Assembly: GCA_000499405.2 (NCBI GenBank)
Contig: HG738140.1
Span: 4,239,202-4,303,201 of the forward strand
Origin: Onchocerca volvulus
Lineage: Eukaryota > Nematoda > Chromadorea > Rhabditida > Onchocercidae
Direction of reading: 5' to 3'
DNA: 64,000 bases
The translations under genes were made by a program, and so were the position numbers. The stretch's first letter is position 1. Each line of letters starts with the position of its first letter. Shown one piece after another: positions 1 through 11,487 of the stretch. The notes under the pieces are model-generated. The model was not told where the DNA came from. It searched no databases and saw nothing but the letters and a program-made list of their open reading frames with translations.

Positions 1-700
1 AGCTTGGTCTGATTCAAACGGATGAATATCAAACGTTATGTTTCGATTTTTGCATACATATCTACGATATATTGATAAAACAACTTACGGCATTCCAAAA
101 TGTGATTGTCTTCATTCTCTCGAATCATTAATCGGTATGAGTAATATTCATTTCGCTCATTTTTTATTTGTTTCTTCACCACTGTTGGATTTATCATCTT
201 AACATTGAAGTGATATCCATCGGCACCATCCCAAAAATTATTTTATATTGAAGAGCATCGCAGTATCGCTGAATTTCTGCAATTTTTGTCCGTTGATCGT
301 TTCTCCGATTAAGAACAATATTTTTAGATGGAATTGATCTTCGACAATAATAAGTGCTACTTCATCTATATTGAAGCATTGAATTTTCACACATGTTCTA
401 CAGCAGGTGTTTTGTCAACATGAACAACAATCTTGTATGTATTGGATGGCATCATGTCAATGCTATTTGAACAAACGCACTAATTTGTTTTTTCGTGAAG
501 AAACTGTTGCAGTTGGAAAACGACGGATCTTTCTATGTCGGTTTGAATTCCGCAGAGTACATTCAATTCATCATTGCTATCACCAATGAAATACATTTGT
601 AGGAATTTATGCTGACCATCTGGCAACGGAAGCAGGGAGCCGGCTTTGTGATAAATTTATCCTTTCACTTTGAAAGTTACACAAATTGTGTTATTAGATT
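1..700 (-). pseudogene. Helitron Rep/helicase-like N-terminal fragment, decayed
   Basis: Reading the minus strand gives a shuffled but recognisable Helitron_like_N region. In order from about 700 down to 1 it shows TFKVKG, then YHKAGSLLPLPDGQHKFLQ, then YFIGDSNDELNVLCGI, then IDEVALIIVEDQF, then GADGYHFNVKMINP, then SYRLMIRENEDNHILECRK and YVDMYAKIET-type residues ending FIRLNQTK at the window edge. These pieces lie in different frames and are broken by several stops and frameshifts, so the copy is dead. In intact Helitrons this part precedes the HUH replication-initiator domain of the Rep-helicase. The element continues off the left end of the window, so neither terminus can be placed. Family assignment rests on my recognition of these conserved blocks; confidence is good for Helitron, low for exact limits. 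Confidence 0.8.
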
Positions 701-1669
701 TCTGCACCAAACGACTTTATTTGGAGGTAGGAACTGTATTTCCTAATGACAGGTAGAAATGCTTTGAATTCGCAGTATATCTAGCAAGCAAAGTTTTCAA
801 TGGTTCCGACGATTCTTAAAGTTGAAGCAGTTTAATTTTTCTGGCGGTGCAGCAGATCCCTTTCGTTTCTCCACATACGAAATGAATACTTGAGTAGCAT
901 TCTATTGTAAATTTTTTTTTCAATGTAATTTTAGTGAGAATTTTAACTTCTTGACCATTAAATATTAATAAATGATGGTTTTAAGAAGCTAAAATGAAAC
1001 ATTCAATTTTTAAAATTGAATATTTCGATATTATTACAAGTTTACATGCTTAGTTGAAAGAAAATTTAAATCATTTTTCACTTTGTTTTTTTTTAATCGT
1101 AAAACTACTTAATACAGATATACAGGACTGTTGAAATGGATATTTATTTATTTTCAAATCCAATAAAATTTTTAACTTCTTTTAAAATTCCCCTCTCCTA
1201 CTTTAATAGATGAGAAGAAAGTTCGATAATGAAATGATTTTTCTCCAACTTGCATACTTTCGTCGAATTTTCCATCTTTTTTCTGCAAATGAAATGTATG
1301 GAAAATTGAAATTTAAACAGCAGCAAAAAATAAAAAAAAAAAAAAAAAAGACGCTTTAAATATTTTGAGATCATGAAGATTACTTGTCTGATTGTTATTT
1401 GCATTGGAAAAAGAAAAAAAAAAAAAAGGAAACTAAAAATTAGCAGTGGTGTGAAGAATGAAATATGAATTCCGGATGCAATAGGGAAAGATAAATTATT
1501 TATTCTTTTGTAATAAATTATAATAGTTTAAAGTTGTTCGAATTAATTATAAAATTTGCTAACATCAATTCTTCTTTTTTTTTTGAACTAAAAAATTAGA
1601 AAAAATTTTCAAAAAACAAAATTGTTCAGATTTTACTAGTAAATTGATAAGTTGATTTTTTTAAACTTA

Positions 1670-1866
1670 ATATTTTGGCTTCATTTAAAATTATTTTCAC
1701 TTGATAAGCCGATCAGGAAATGTTGTAGCTTTATTTTGGCTTCATATCAAGATTGCTTCTACACTGATAAGCTGATTGGAAAATTTTTAATTTGATTTTA
1801 ACTTTCCTCAAGATTGCTACCTTATGATAAGCTGTTGTAACTTCAACAGCTTGATATTGGCTTACG
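1670..1866. repeat. Degenerate ~61-bp tandem repeat, 3-4 copies
   Basis: Units share TTGGCTTCAT, CAAGATTGCT and TGATAAGC(T/C)GAT at a spacing of about 61 bp; the copies are diverged from one another. Confidence 0.6.
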
Positions 1867-2317
1867 AATAAAAAAATTTTTTAAAAATTTTGTCCTTAGG
1901 TATTGATTTTTGCTTTTGTTTCTTTTTTATTTTTCAAATCTTTCTTTAGCCTAAGTTGGATATTATTGATTATTGGAGCATTTCCTGCAAACTCTATATG
2001 CATGTCAAATGTCGTCATTTAGTAAGCGTATAAAAATTAACTTTTAAACTTTTTATAGCTTATTCGTGTGATTGATTGCTTTGCTTATATTTTACTTCTT
2101 TCACGCCTAGATATATTCATTCTATTAATAATTTGTCATTATTATTGACTTATTATTGCAGAACTCTTTCTCTTTTTATTTGCAGAAAATAACTTTTTGG
2201 AAAACTAGTCTTTAGATATTATGATAATTTTTACGGACAATAAATTTTGGAAAATTGGGCTTTTCTTTTTTTTTTTGGGAGACAAATGCGAATTTTTATG
2301 AGTAAGATACAGTGAAA

Positions 2318-2525
2318 TAATTGCAAGTATATTAGGCTTGGTATTTCTTGAAATTCATAAAAAAGGATAAGTTAAAAAAGTAATTAGAAGTATATCAGGT
2401 CGGATATTTTCTGAAATTTATGAAATATGATGAATAAATAAATTAATTGCAAACATATTAGGTTTAGTATTTCCTGAAATTTATCAAATAAGGTGGGTGA
2501 AAGAAGTAATTGTAAACATATTAGA
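2318..2525. repeat. Degenerate ~63-bp tandem repeat, about 4 copies
   Basis: The phrase AATTGCAAGTATATTAGG followed by TATTTC(T/C)TGAAATT(C/T)AT recurs near 2319, 2381, 2443 and 2507, with clear sequence divergence between copies. Confidence 0.7.
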
Positions 2526-3809
2526 TTTATTTATCGTTTCATTACTCAGTTTAACATATCTTTTTGCTATCAATTTATCACTTTTAGAATGCTCGCGCAA
2601 ATTTCATATGAATAATTTAGAAAAATTGAATATTTTCAATATTTTCATCGATTCATCTAAACTATTTTCATACATTCATTTTTCAAATGTTTGTTATTAA
2701 GAATTAAACGAATAAATGGAATTAAATTAAAAGGACTAAAAGGATTAAAATGAAAAGTAGCAAAGTAAAACTAGTATTTCTCGCAGAATGATTAATTTAA
2801 TTTTATGTTATGGATAGAATTGATTAATTTCAATTATTTTGTATTATTCTAACATTTGTTCTTTAAATTCTCTTTAATAAGTTTAGAAATAAATGAAATT
2901 TAATTTGATAAAATTTTAAATTCTATTTCAAACTTCAGAAAGAAATGAGGAAGTTTTATTCATTAAGATTATTGCTATTATTGATTAAATCGTGTCAAAT
3001 TTTGGGAATAAGTGAGAAAGTTTTAAGTATTATCATTATCACCAATTATCGATTAATTTCATTACTTGAGATTTTATTTAATACATTTCATATTACACAT
3101 CGATTGATTCTATTATTTCGTTTCATTTTGCTTTTTTTTTTTTGCTTTCATCATTTTATCTTAATTTTTTTTCCAAATTTTTCCCAATCATTCTTTCATT
3201 TATCAACTTAAATTTGTAAGGATTGAAAGCCAATATTAAAAAAATAAAAAATTTCATTAATTTTTTCGGAAAAAATAATGAAAAGAAAGTGTTCCACTGA
3301 ATAATGTGAGAGAATCAATTTTTTCTAAAGAATTTTTATCTTTTGCTACTAGTTAAACTTAAAATAGTGAAATATTTATGATTATTCATACCTATTAAAC
3401 GTGGAAATAATGGAAAAAGAAAGATTTTAATGGAGGCGAAGGAAAAAATTACTTAAAATTTCATAGACTAATAAGAAATTAAAAAACCGATCGATCTAAA
3501 TCGATATTTATAAATATAAAAGAAAAAAGAAAAAAAAATGTTCTTCAACACAAAAAATCAATTTTTTATGTTAATTAATACTGAAAAAATTATTTCTTCC
3601 AAATAATTTCACGGTTTACTACTGATATTTTTTTTCCATTAAAATGACCAAATCATTTTTTACAGAAAAAGAATGATTAATCTAATTTTAATTTAAGTTT
3701 TCGTTTTATTTCATATTTTTTATATTCTATGATTTTTGTAGCACTATATCGTAATATTCAACTTACACATCAATTGCCACATAATTCGAATTCGTTTATT
3801 GGTGCTTTA

Positions 3810-5693
3810 ATGGATATCAAAAATTTGTTTGCTGTGGAAAATATGGATGCCGACACTTACAAGTTGTTGTTAATAATTATTAATTATAATTAATCATTTA
3901 CTATTATTTTCAAAACAAAAAATTTTAACTAATTTTCGAAACAATAATTTTCTATGATTTTGTATGATATTGCAGGAAATTTTAATTTTTATGATTATTA
4001 ATATTACGATAACAAAGTTTTATTCTAAAGTATAGAGCCAAAAAAATTATAGAAATTAAAAATATGTGGTATCAATAATTGATAGCAAAAATGATTAAAA
4101 TTTAATAATTAGAGGGTGTGTTATTAGAACTAATTGATTATGGCCAATAATTATCAAAACTAATTAATGATAATTGGACGAAAATGATTTAATAAATTAA
4201 AATTTTATTATGCATTGATTCATTTAGTGTTTAAATTAATTCGTTATTATTTTTAATTTCCAATCTTCTTTTTTTTTGCATAAGCAAAATTGAAATACTA
4301 AAAATATGATATTTTATGAGATAATCGAAAGAATTCTTAAGATGTGAACCAACGAAATCAATTATTCCGAACGGATTAATCATTTCACGAGCAATGGCAA
4401 GCGCAATCAAAAATGTTCCGCAAAAAATGACTGTCAACAGTTGTCATACATATTTTTGCAACAAAAGTATCATTTTTGATAATTAATTTTTATTTGAATA
4501 TTCGTACTTAAAAATTAATAAAGTTTGTTAAATTTCAAAATTTCTTCTTTTTTTGCACAAAAATATGATAGTTGATAACTTAATCGATTAATATATCACT
4601 GGGAATTTGAATTGTAAATTTTTGTTTCGGGTAGTTTATGCAGAAAATGTATTTGATCATATATATTAGTGAATAAGTTGTGCCAATTAATTCTTTACTT
4701 TAATTTATAATTTATAAAAATTTTAATCGATAATTGAAAGCTTTTTAGTGTTAAAAAATTTCAAAAGTTAAAAGTAATTATGAAATTAATATTATTAATA
4801 TAATGAAAAATATAAAAAAGATTATAAAATTTAATTTAAATTTAATTTCAGTAACTGAATCTTCACCACTTATCTATCAGATAAAAGATGTTTATACGCG
4901 TGATGATTTATGTGTTCGACAAGTTGAAGTATTACAAGATGACAAATTAGCAATTAAATCAGAAGTTTCATTTCATGAAGTAAGAATATTTATGCAAGCA
5001 CGCATCTGCATCAATATTTTATTTTAGAGTATATAGTAGCCTGAATAAACAGCTAAAGACTTACAGTCACTCTGAATTAATACAAATAAAAGAACAAAAA
5101 ACCATTCTAATCAAAGAAAAAAAAAAAACCAATATTTTAAAACCAAAAAAATTTAAAGATTTACTAACACGATAAAACACCAACTCCTTCCAATTTCAAC
5201 ATAACATATGTCAAAATTATAATTAGCACTAATAGGGACTTCAACATGAACCTTTGGTAACCATATATGAAATAAAACTAAACAGAAAATTTAAAACCAA
5301 AAAAAAAAACCACAAAATAAAAAAAAAAAATGTTGGGTTATGTTTGAATTTTAAAAAAATTTTTGTTTGAATTTTAAAAAAACTATCAGAATAAAAAAAT
5401 CAATTTAAAGCATGAAAAACACAAACTTAAGAAAAACAACAAAAAAATCATAATAAACAAAATTCAAAAAGCAAAAAACACGATTATACGAAAACAAATA
5501 AGGCATATCAAAAAAACAAAGAATAATAAATCAAATACTAACAAGCACTAATCTTTTCAACCTGCAGACCATAATTTAATTTTTTTTTTTTCTTTTGTTT
5601 GTTTTGAGAATAGGGGAGTTGATTGTTTTTAGTAGTAGTATTGTTTTAACTTTGCTTTTTTTTTTCTTTTTGGAATTTTCTGGATTTTAGTTG

Positions 5694-5759
<66 letters not shown>

Positions 5760-8418
5760 GTTTTAATGGCGGTGCGACGAGAACTGTATTTACTAATCGT
5801 TTTAGTGATTTTTGTATTTTTTTCTTTTTTTTTTTCTTGTTTTTTTATTGGTTTCGTTTTGTTTTCTGTGAGTTTTTTGTCTTATCAATTTTTTTGGTTC
5901 TTTGTTGATTTCTCCTTTTTTTTTTTTTCTCGAAAAAAATTTACTGATCTTTGACATTTGAATCCCTAACTTTTGAGAATAACAAAAGAAATGTAATAGT
6001 TCTTCTTATTTCGCTTCATAAAAAAAAAATTAAGTATTTCTATTATGATATCTTATCATATATTATTAGTTGTAAATTTTTTAGGGATTTGGATAAATTC
6101 CTGGTAGTTTATAAAAATTATTTGAGAATTTTTTTTTTTTTGTAGGCATGTCGAGAATCGATATCACATCAATGTCATATGCCTGTAACACCAATGCCTG
6201 ATTTTTGCAATTCTTTATCAGAAGCAATCAAACAACTTTTTGAAAATAAAGACGATGAGATATTTCCGTTATCACCTGAAATTCACGAATTTGCTAATAA
6301 GATATTAATGAATCCAATTATTGATATCTTTGATGTAAGTTACTACAGTGATATATCATTGATTATTCTGAATGTTTTCTGTATAGGAACATTAACTCCA
6401 TTCGCATCAGGGATAATGTGAAATATCGATTTCCATATTCTTTCGATTAAAATTTATGAAATGAAAAAGTGAAAAGTGAAGTTAACCTTAAAAAATTTTA
6501 AAAATGATCAAACTTTTTCTTTCACCACAAGGATTTATAGCAACTTTTTTCCTACAAATTAATAAAAGTAAAGTACGAATTTTTCTTGATGAACAATTAC
6601 TTTACGTACGTTACTTCACGTACGCGTGATATGCATGATACGTAATATGTGCTTTTGTAATTTTGCTGATGAAATTTCAAATTTATCAGAATAAAATACA
6701 ATCTTACAGATTCGTATTGTTGATGCCGATTCATTTGCAATGGCAACAATGAAAGGATTTTATACAAAAATTTGGGCTAAAACGAAAGAAAAAATTGGTG
6801 AAAATTTCATTAATTTCAATAAAATTTTTCCAATTTAATTTCTCATTTATTTTCTGTTAATTTTCGTCTTTAAATCAATTAATTTTTGCTAATTTTTGTT
6901 AATTATAGCTAACTTTAATGATCCTTGTTAATTTTCTTTCTTTTTTTCTTAATGAGTGAAATTGAAATTATTATTGTTTCCTTTTTTTTTTTTTTTATAG
7001 ATGAAAATTTAAACCATCATAAGTTGTTAGCATCATATTTTGTGGAAACAACTCTTCTTCCGTCTATGCTACGATATCATCTTAGGTTAGTATTAAATAA
7101 ATCTTATTGTTGGCTAAAAAGTTTATTTTATTTAATAATGCATAATTTTTTTTTTGCCATTTTTTCAATAATTAATTTAATAACTTTAGCGAAATTGCAA
7201 TTTTTTGACAATTGGCAAATTTTAACAATTACAGTTTAATTATTACAATATATCACAATTACCAGTATATGTGCTATGCTAATGTCAATTATGTAATTTA
7301 AAAATGTAAATATAATAACTAGTAATTATAATTTTATATTAATTATAACTGTAAATATGATTTTAAAATTGTTATCACTAAAATCATCAATTTTAACGAT
7401 TTATTCAAGTTTATGATTTAAAACTACCTAGTTAATAGCTAGCAAGTTCTAGAATACCTAATTAAGCTTGCACAATACCTAGTTATCTAGTTTCATCCAA
7501 TTTACCTAGTTAATTATCTAGTATCTAGATTTCTACCTAATTTTCGACTATCTAATTTTCATATAATTCATCGATTTTAGAAGTGTTAAAAACTTGAAAA
7601 AATGACTCTTGATAAAATTTATGAAATAATAAAAATGAATATAGTTAAAAATTTCGAAATTATAAATTTCGCAATTTTCTGCGAAATTTTTTTTTTTTTT
7701 TTCAGTCGTGGTTTCTCGCCTATCGAATTGCAACCGCTGGATTTTTGTTTATGGATTCATAGTAATGATATTAACAGTAATGAATGGCTTCTATGCGAAA
7801 ATCATTTTTCGATAGCAAGTAAGATAGATTTTTTTTTCTTGAAATCATTATCATCAATTATCACTACTAATTAATGATTAATTTGATATAAATATTCCGA
7901 ATAATTTTATAAATTATCAGAATGTTAAATGATGATTTTCATTACTTTCATTTAATTCTTTTAATTTTTCTCTTTTCATTCATCAATTAGTGCTAAAATT
8001 ACTGAAATTATTCCCAATTTTCCATTTGATATGTTCTTTTATTAAGATAAAAATATATGTTTAGAATATTGGTAAACCACTTTGATCACGTACGTGTATG
8101 GGTAATTTCTTTTTGATAAATTACGTACGATTAATGTCTTTAGAATGATCAATTACTGATCATTTCGTTTTCCACAGATATTTTTTAATATTTATTATTA
8201 TTATTTATTCAGAAGTATAATGCAATTAACATGTTTAATTAAATTCAGATTTTTTTATTTCTATTTGATCAATTAATTTTAAAATTGAATTTTCAGAGTG
8301 TGGCCGAGCATTTATCCAGCATCATTTGTGGACAGTAACGGGAAATTTACTCATGACAGCAACTTCAGAAGCTATTATTAAAGGTTTCTTCATGGAAAAA
8401 GAATCGAAATCTAGTTAA
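3810..8418 (+). CDS. Type II acyl-CoA thioesterase-like (ACOT8/TesB family)
   Basis: Eight exons: 3810-3862, 4342-4466, 4852-4979, 6146-6334, 6710-6797, 7001-7085, 7706-7818, 8297-8418; 300 residues, close to the ~290-320 usual for the family. ACOT8/TesB enzymes hydrolyse acyl-CoA to free fatty acid and CoA using two hotdog domains, often in peroxisomes. Matching blocks run in family order: an N-terminal [13 protein letters not shown], then the [19 protein letters not shown] segment, [19 protein letters not shown] and SFHE, and the second hotdog with PLDFCLWIH and FIQHHLW. Asp235 in PLDFCLWIH matches the catalytic Asp. The QEG motif of the family is replaced by Thr-Ser-Glu-Ala at 283-286, so the catalytic Gln position is Ser284. 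No C-terminal SKL is seen (ends KSS). The start is the first ATG after a T-rich acceptor at 3741. Activity is therefore doubtful although the fold call is firm. Confidence 0.88.
5040..5960 (+). other. A-rich block then T-rich block in thioesterase intron 3
   Basis: From about 5040 to 5570 the plus strand is dominated by A (AAAAAACAA-type runs); from about 5580 to 5960 it is dominated by T. The switch is abrupt. I could not find an extended exact inverted repeat between the two halves by eye. Confidence 0.6.
5696..5758. repeat. Poly(T) run of 63 nt
   Basis: Uninterrupted T from 5696 to 5758 inside intron 3 of the thioesterase gene, about 390 bp before the exon-4 acceptor. It is the longest homopolymer in the window. 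Confidence 0.95.
8087..8096. promoter_or_regulatory. Perfect palindrome CACGTACGTG in an intron
   Basis: CACGTACGTG is self-complementary and is followed 30 bp later by TTACGTACG. A similar cluster (TTTACGTACGTTAC, CACGTACGCGTG) lies at about 6600-6627 in intron 4. These are candidate bZIP/bHLH-type sites on sequence grounds only. Confidence 0.3.
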
Positions 8419-8610
8419 AATGTGCACACGTGAACCATGTAACGTTACGTATTTCATAAATGTCGTAATGGAACAAGAATTTAACGTTAGTTAAAATGTA
8501 TTCACGTGAATCACGTAACGTTGCATAATAAAATAAACAACCTATTTCAAAGGTGTTTCTGTACAACAAATTAAAATGAGTACACGCGAATTACGTAACG
8601 TTGCGCATTT
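8415..8610. repeat. ~78-bp tandem repeat spanning the thioesterase stop codon
   Basis: Units start at about 8415, 8491 and 8571. Each has TTAAAATG, then ACACG(T/C)GAA, then (C/T)ACGTAACGTT(A/G)CG. Unit 1 contains the palindrome GTAACGTTAC and starts on the TAA stop of the thioesterase (8416-8418). Two overlapping AATAAA hexamers at 8527-8537 fall within unit 2 and could serve as its poly(A) signal. Confidence 0.7.
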
Positions 8611-8734
8611 AGATTTCTCATTTTATTTTACAAATCTTTTAAATGTATAGCCTTTAGTTGTTCAATATCGATCAATCTAATACAATTATGATATTTATTT
8701 TCTTTTTATATACATCTCATCAATATTATTTTGA

Positions 8735-8912
8735 ATTTTTATTGTATGGGCAAATTTTTATGCATATTTATTTGCAAATATACATTTTATTGTATGGGCA
8801 AATTTACATGGATATTTTTTTACAGAGTTATATTTATTGTATGGGCAAATTTACATGGATATTTTTTTTACAAATTTACATTTATTACATGAGCAAAATT
8901 TTACTGCATAAC
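8735..8912. repeat. 48-bp minisatellite, about 4 copies
   Basis: TTGTATGGGCAAATTTACATGG-like units start at about 8742, 8790, 8837 and 8885 (periods 48, 47, 48). The last copy is diverged. It lies between the thioesterase stop and the MSP-domain gene. Confidence 0.8.
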
Positions 8913-9087
8913 TAAATTTTTGTTGCAAATTTTTTTTCCTATATTTTTCATGGCAAGTAAATATGATGAAATTTTAAATATTCAAAATTATTTTTATTCA
9001 ATAATTATTTATTTCTTTTTTCTTTTTTTGATTATAAATATAATTTCTTTTCTCAACAAAGTATCATTTTTTTTTTTTTAAATAACT

Positions 9088-11455
9088 ATGAGCGAGAGTG
9101 GTACAACTGAAGCAATCAGTACAGAGGAATTTCCAAAAATGCCTAAAAATTATAATGGCTTTCATGTATTACCATCTACTATTACTGTAAGTAATTTGTA
9201 GTATACAGTAAGTAGCAAAATATTATTTTGGGTTCAATTCCCGCGGTACAGTAATTCCTAATAAATGAAAAAAATTGATTTTCTGTTAAAAATCAAAAAA
9301 AGAAAAAATGCACGAATAAAATATTTTAAGAGTTTCTTTCATTAGTAAAAATTCTTTTAATTTAAATAATTCTATAATTATGAATGAGGGGAAAAGTGTT
9401 TTCAAATGAAGCTATGTATAAAGAATGAGAATTCAGTATAAATTAATTTGAAAGCAAATTTTTGTCAAGCTGGAGCATATTTCTAATTTTTAATTCTAAT
9501 TGAAATTTTTAAAATATTTCAACAAGGAAATATCTATATCTAAATCGGATATTACTAAGCGGATATGGATACTAAGTTTCGGTTAATTTGTAATTTCATT
9601 TCCAATTGTTTGGAATAATAAGTACTTATGTCTTCATTTCCAATAATAATCGCGAAATATATTAATGTGTTAGTAGTTGCAAAATCTAGTAAATTTAAAT
9701 TAAATATTGAATTTTAATAAACTTAGGGAAAAAATTTTTTCAGCTAAAATTAGATGAATTATCAATAATAAAACTACGCAATTCAAGCAATTATCCTGTT
9801 CTTTATAAGGTAAATTTTGTAAATTATTACTTGAACAATTTCAAAATGTTTTTAATTAACACCATATTATTCGATAAATCCATGAATAATCATCAGACAG
9901 TATTTCTTCATATTCAAAAATTAAAATTACCGTAATTCAAATGATTCAAATGAATTGTTTCCAAGATTTCAGCAAATATTCACTAAAGATGATATCAATT
10001 TTTAAAATATTCACCAAAAAAAAAAAAAAAATGCCTCGAAAATTTTAAAAAATATATTTTCAAAAAGTCCTTACAAAACAAAAGAATTTTTAAAATTTCA
10101 AAAATTACTTGAAAATCTAAAAAAATCTAGTGATGGAAAATTCTTTTTTTAGTCTAATCATAAATGCTTAGGCGAATCGAAAATTCTCTTACAAAGAAAA
10201 ATAAATTAAAAATTGAAGACAACAATTTTAGAATTACTTTTAAAGTTTGTAAAACATTTTTATCAATTTATCAGGTTATTATTATGAGTCATGCAAGTTA
10301 ATTTCAATTCAACATTTTCAAATTAATTTGTAAATTCAATATAATTAATTTCCGATTAAATGTACATCAAATAATCGAATCAGTATTCTGGATTGTGCCG
10401 GAATAGTACTTCCGAAACATGAAACGGATATTTTAGTATATCGTCATGATTGTGAAATTGATGCAACGGTTGGTAAATAATTTTTTTTTTCTGCATTTTT
10501 TCATTGAAATAAATAATCAATGTGAAATTCATTCTTTTTGTTTTTTGAAATTTCCGCCATAATATTATAAATTCTAAATATTTTTTTAAGCATTAAATGT
10601 GGAAATTTTGCACGAAAAATTAATTTTTATAAATTATTTAATTTTCAAATATTTTTTATTCATTTTATACCTATTTGATAATATAGAAAAATTACGAAAG
10701 ATTATCAATTTCTAAGATGCATGTAGTAATTTTTATAAAGTTGAGAAAAGGATCAAAAAAGGAACAAATGCTAAGATAGTTTTTATTTGTAAGATATAAT
10801 TACTAAAAATTTGCAAAATATATTTGCCAAACTTGTACAGTATCCAATTTGATAAACTTATACAGTTTCCAATTTCACAGATTTATAATGCCACCATATC
10901 CATAGAAATAAAAAGTGCTTTTTATAATATTTTTGGAAGGAAAATATCATACAAATGTTAAAATATGAAATAACTATGAATTTTGCATCTTTAGAAAAAG
11001 AATTTACAAATTTTCTTTTTTTCTGTAATTTTACAAATTTATATAATTTCCAATTTTATTTTGTAGTAAAAGATATCGTAAGCATAAGTACAAAAAAAGT
11101 TTTTTGCAATATCTTGAAATGGAAATTTTACCAAAAATACTAAAAAATACAAAATAGTTATGAATTTTACATTTTTGGAAGGAAAAAATTATTTTAGCTG
11201 AAATTTCGGAAAAAATTGAAAATTTTTTCTATCTAATTTAATTATCATGTAACTTTTAATTTCCAATTATAATAATTAAAAATAAACTTGATATTATTTT
11301 AGGATCGTTTCCTGGTACTTTATACGATAGTTGGTATGCAATGGTGTACTGAAGATGCTAATGCATTATTATGCTGGCAAAGAGTAAAAGTTCAACAAGT
11401 TCCAACAAAATCGATAATTCTTACCGCTAAATTAGAACAATCAAATATATCTTAA
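9088..11455 (+). CDS. Small MSP-domain protein
   Basis: Model exons 9088-9186, 9744-9809, 10355-10468, 11303-11455; 143 residues. MSP domains are immunoglobulin-like beta sandwiches found in nematode sperm cytoskeletal proteins and in VAP-type ER adaptors. The family pattern is visible: LPSTITLKLDELSIIKLRNSSNYPVLYK, continuing as IKCTSNNRISILDCAGIVLP (compare the Y-K-I-K-x-T-x-N core), then DRFLVLYTIVG and a C-terminal strand. There is no membrane segment after the domain, unlike VAP proteins. Exons 1, 2 and 4 have good splice sites. Exon 3 fits in frame and phase (114 nt, phase 0 at both ends) but begins after TTTCCG, not TTTCAG. The donor after exon 3 is a weak GTTGGT. A poly(A) hexamer AATAAA follows at 11482-11487. 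It may be sperm-expressed, by family analogy only. Confidence 0.75.
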
Positions 11456-11481
11456 ATATAAAAATAATTAGCAAAAAATTT

Positions 11482-11487
11482 AATAAA
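11482..11487 (+). terminator. Poly(A) signal AATAAA of the MSP-domain gene
   Basis: Canonical AATAAA 27 nt after the TAA stop at 11453-11455. Confidence 0.5.

Larger units (their letters stand above)
701..3741. other. Intergenic, no gene seen
   Basis: A+T-rich DNA with homopolymer runs and two short tandem-repeat arrays. Open frames here are short, low in complexity and lack splice-bounded continuation. A T-rich acceptor (TTTTTGTAG) ends at 3741 and opens the 5' end of the thioesterase mRNA. Confidence 0.6.

Noticed and set aside
8658..8915. 85-codon frame with 16-residue repeats
   Set aside because: It is the 48-bp minisatellite read in one frame; composition is Ile/Tyr/Phe-rich low complexity, one repeat is 47 bp and breaks the pattern, and there is no splice or homology support.
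9226..9245. GGTTCAATTCCCGC resembles a tRNA B box (T-arm)
   Set aside because: No matching A box, anticodon stem or acceptor stem can be laid out around it, and the T-stem pairs only partly; it lies inside intron 1 of the MSP-domain gene.
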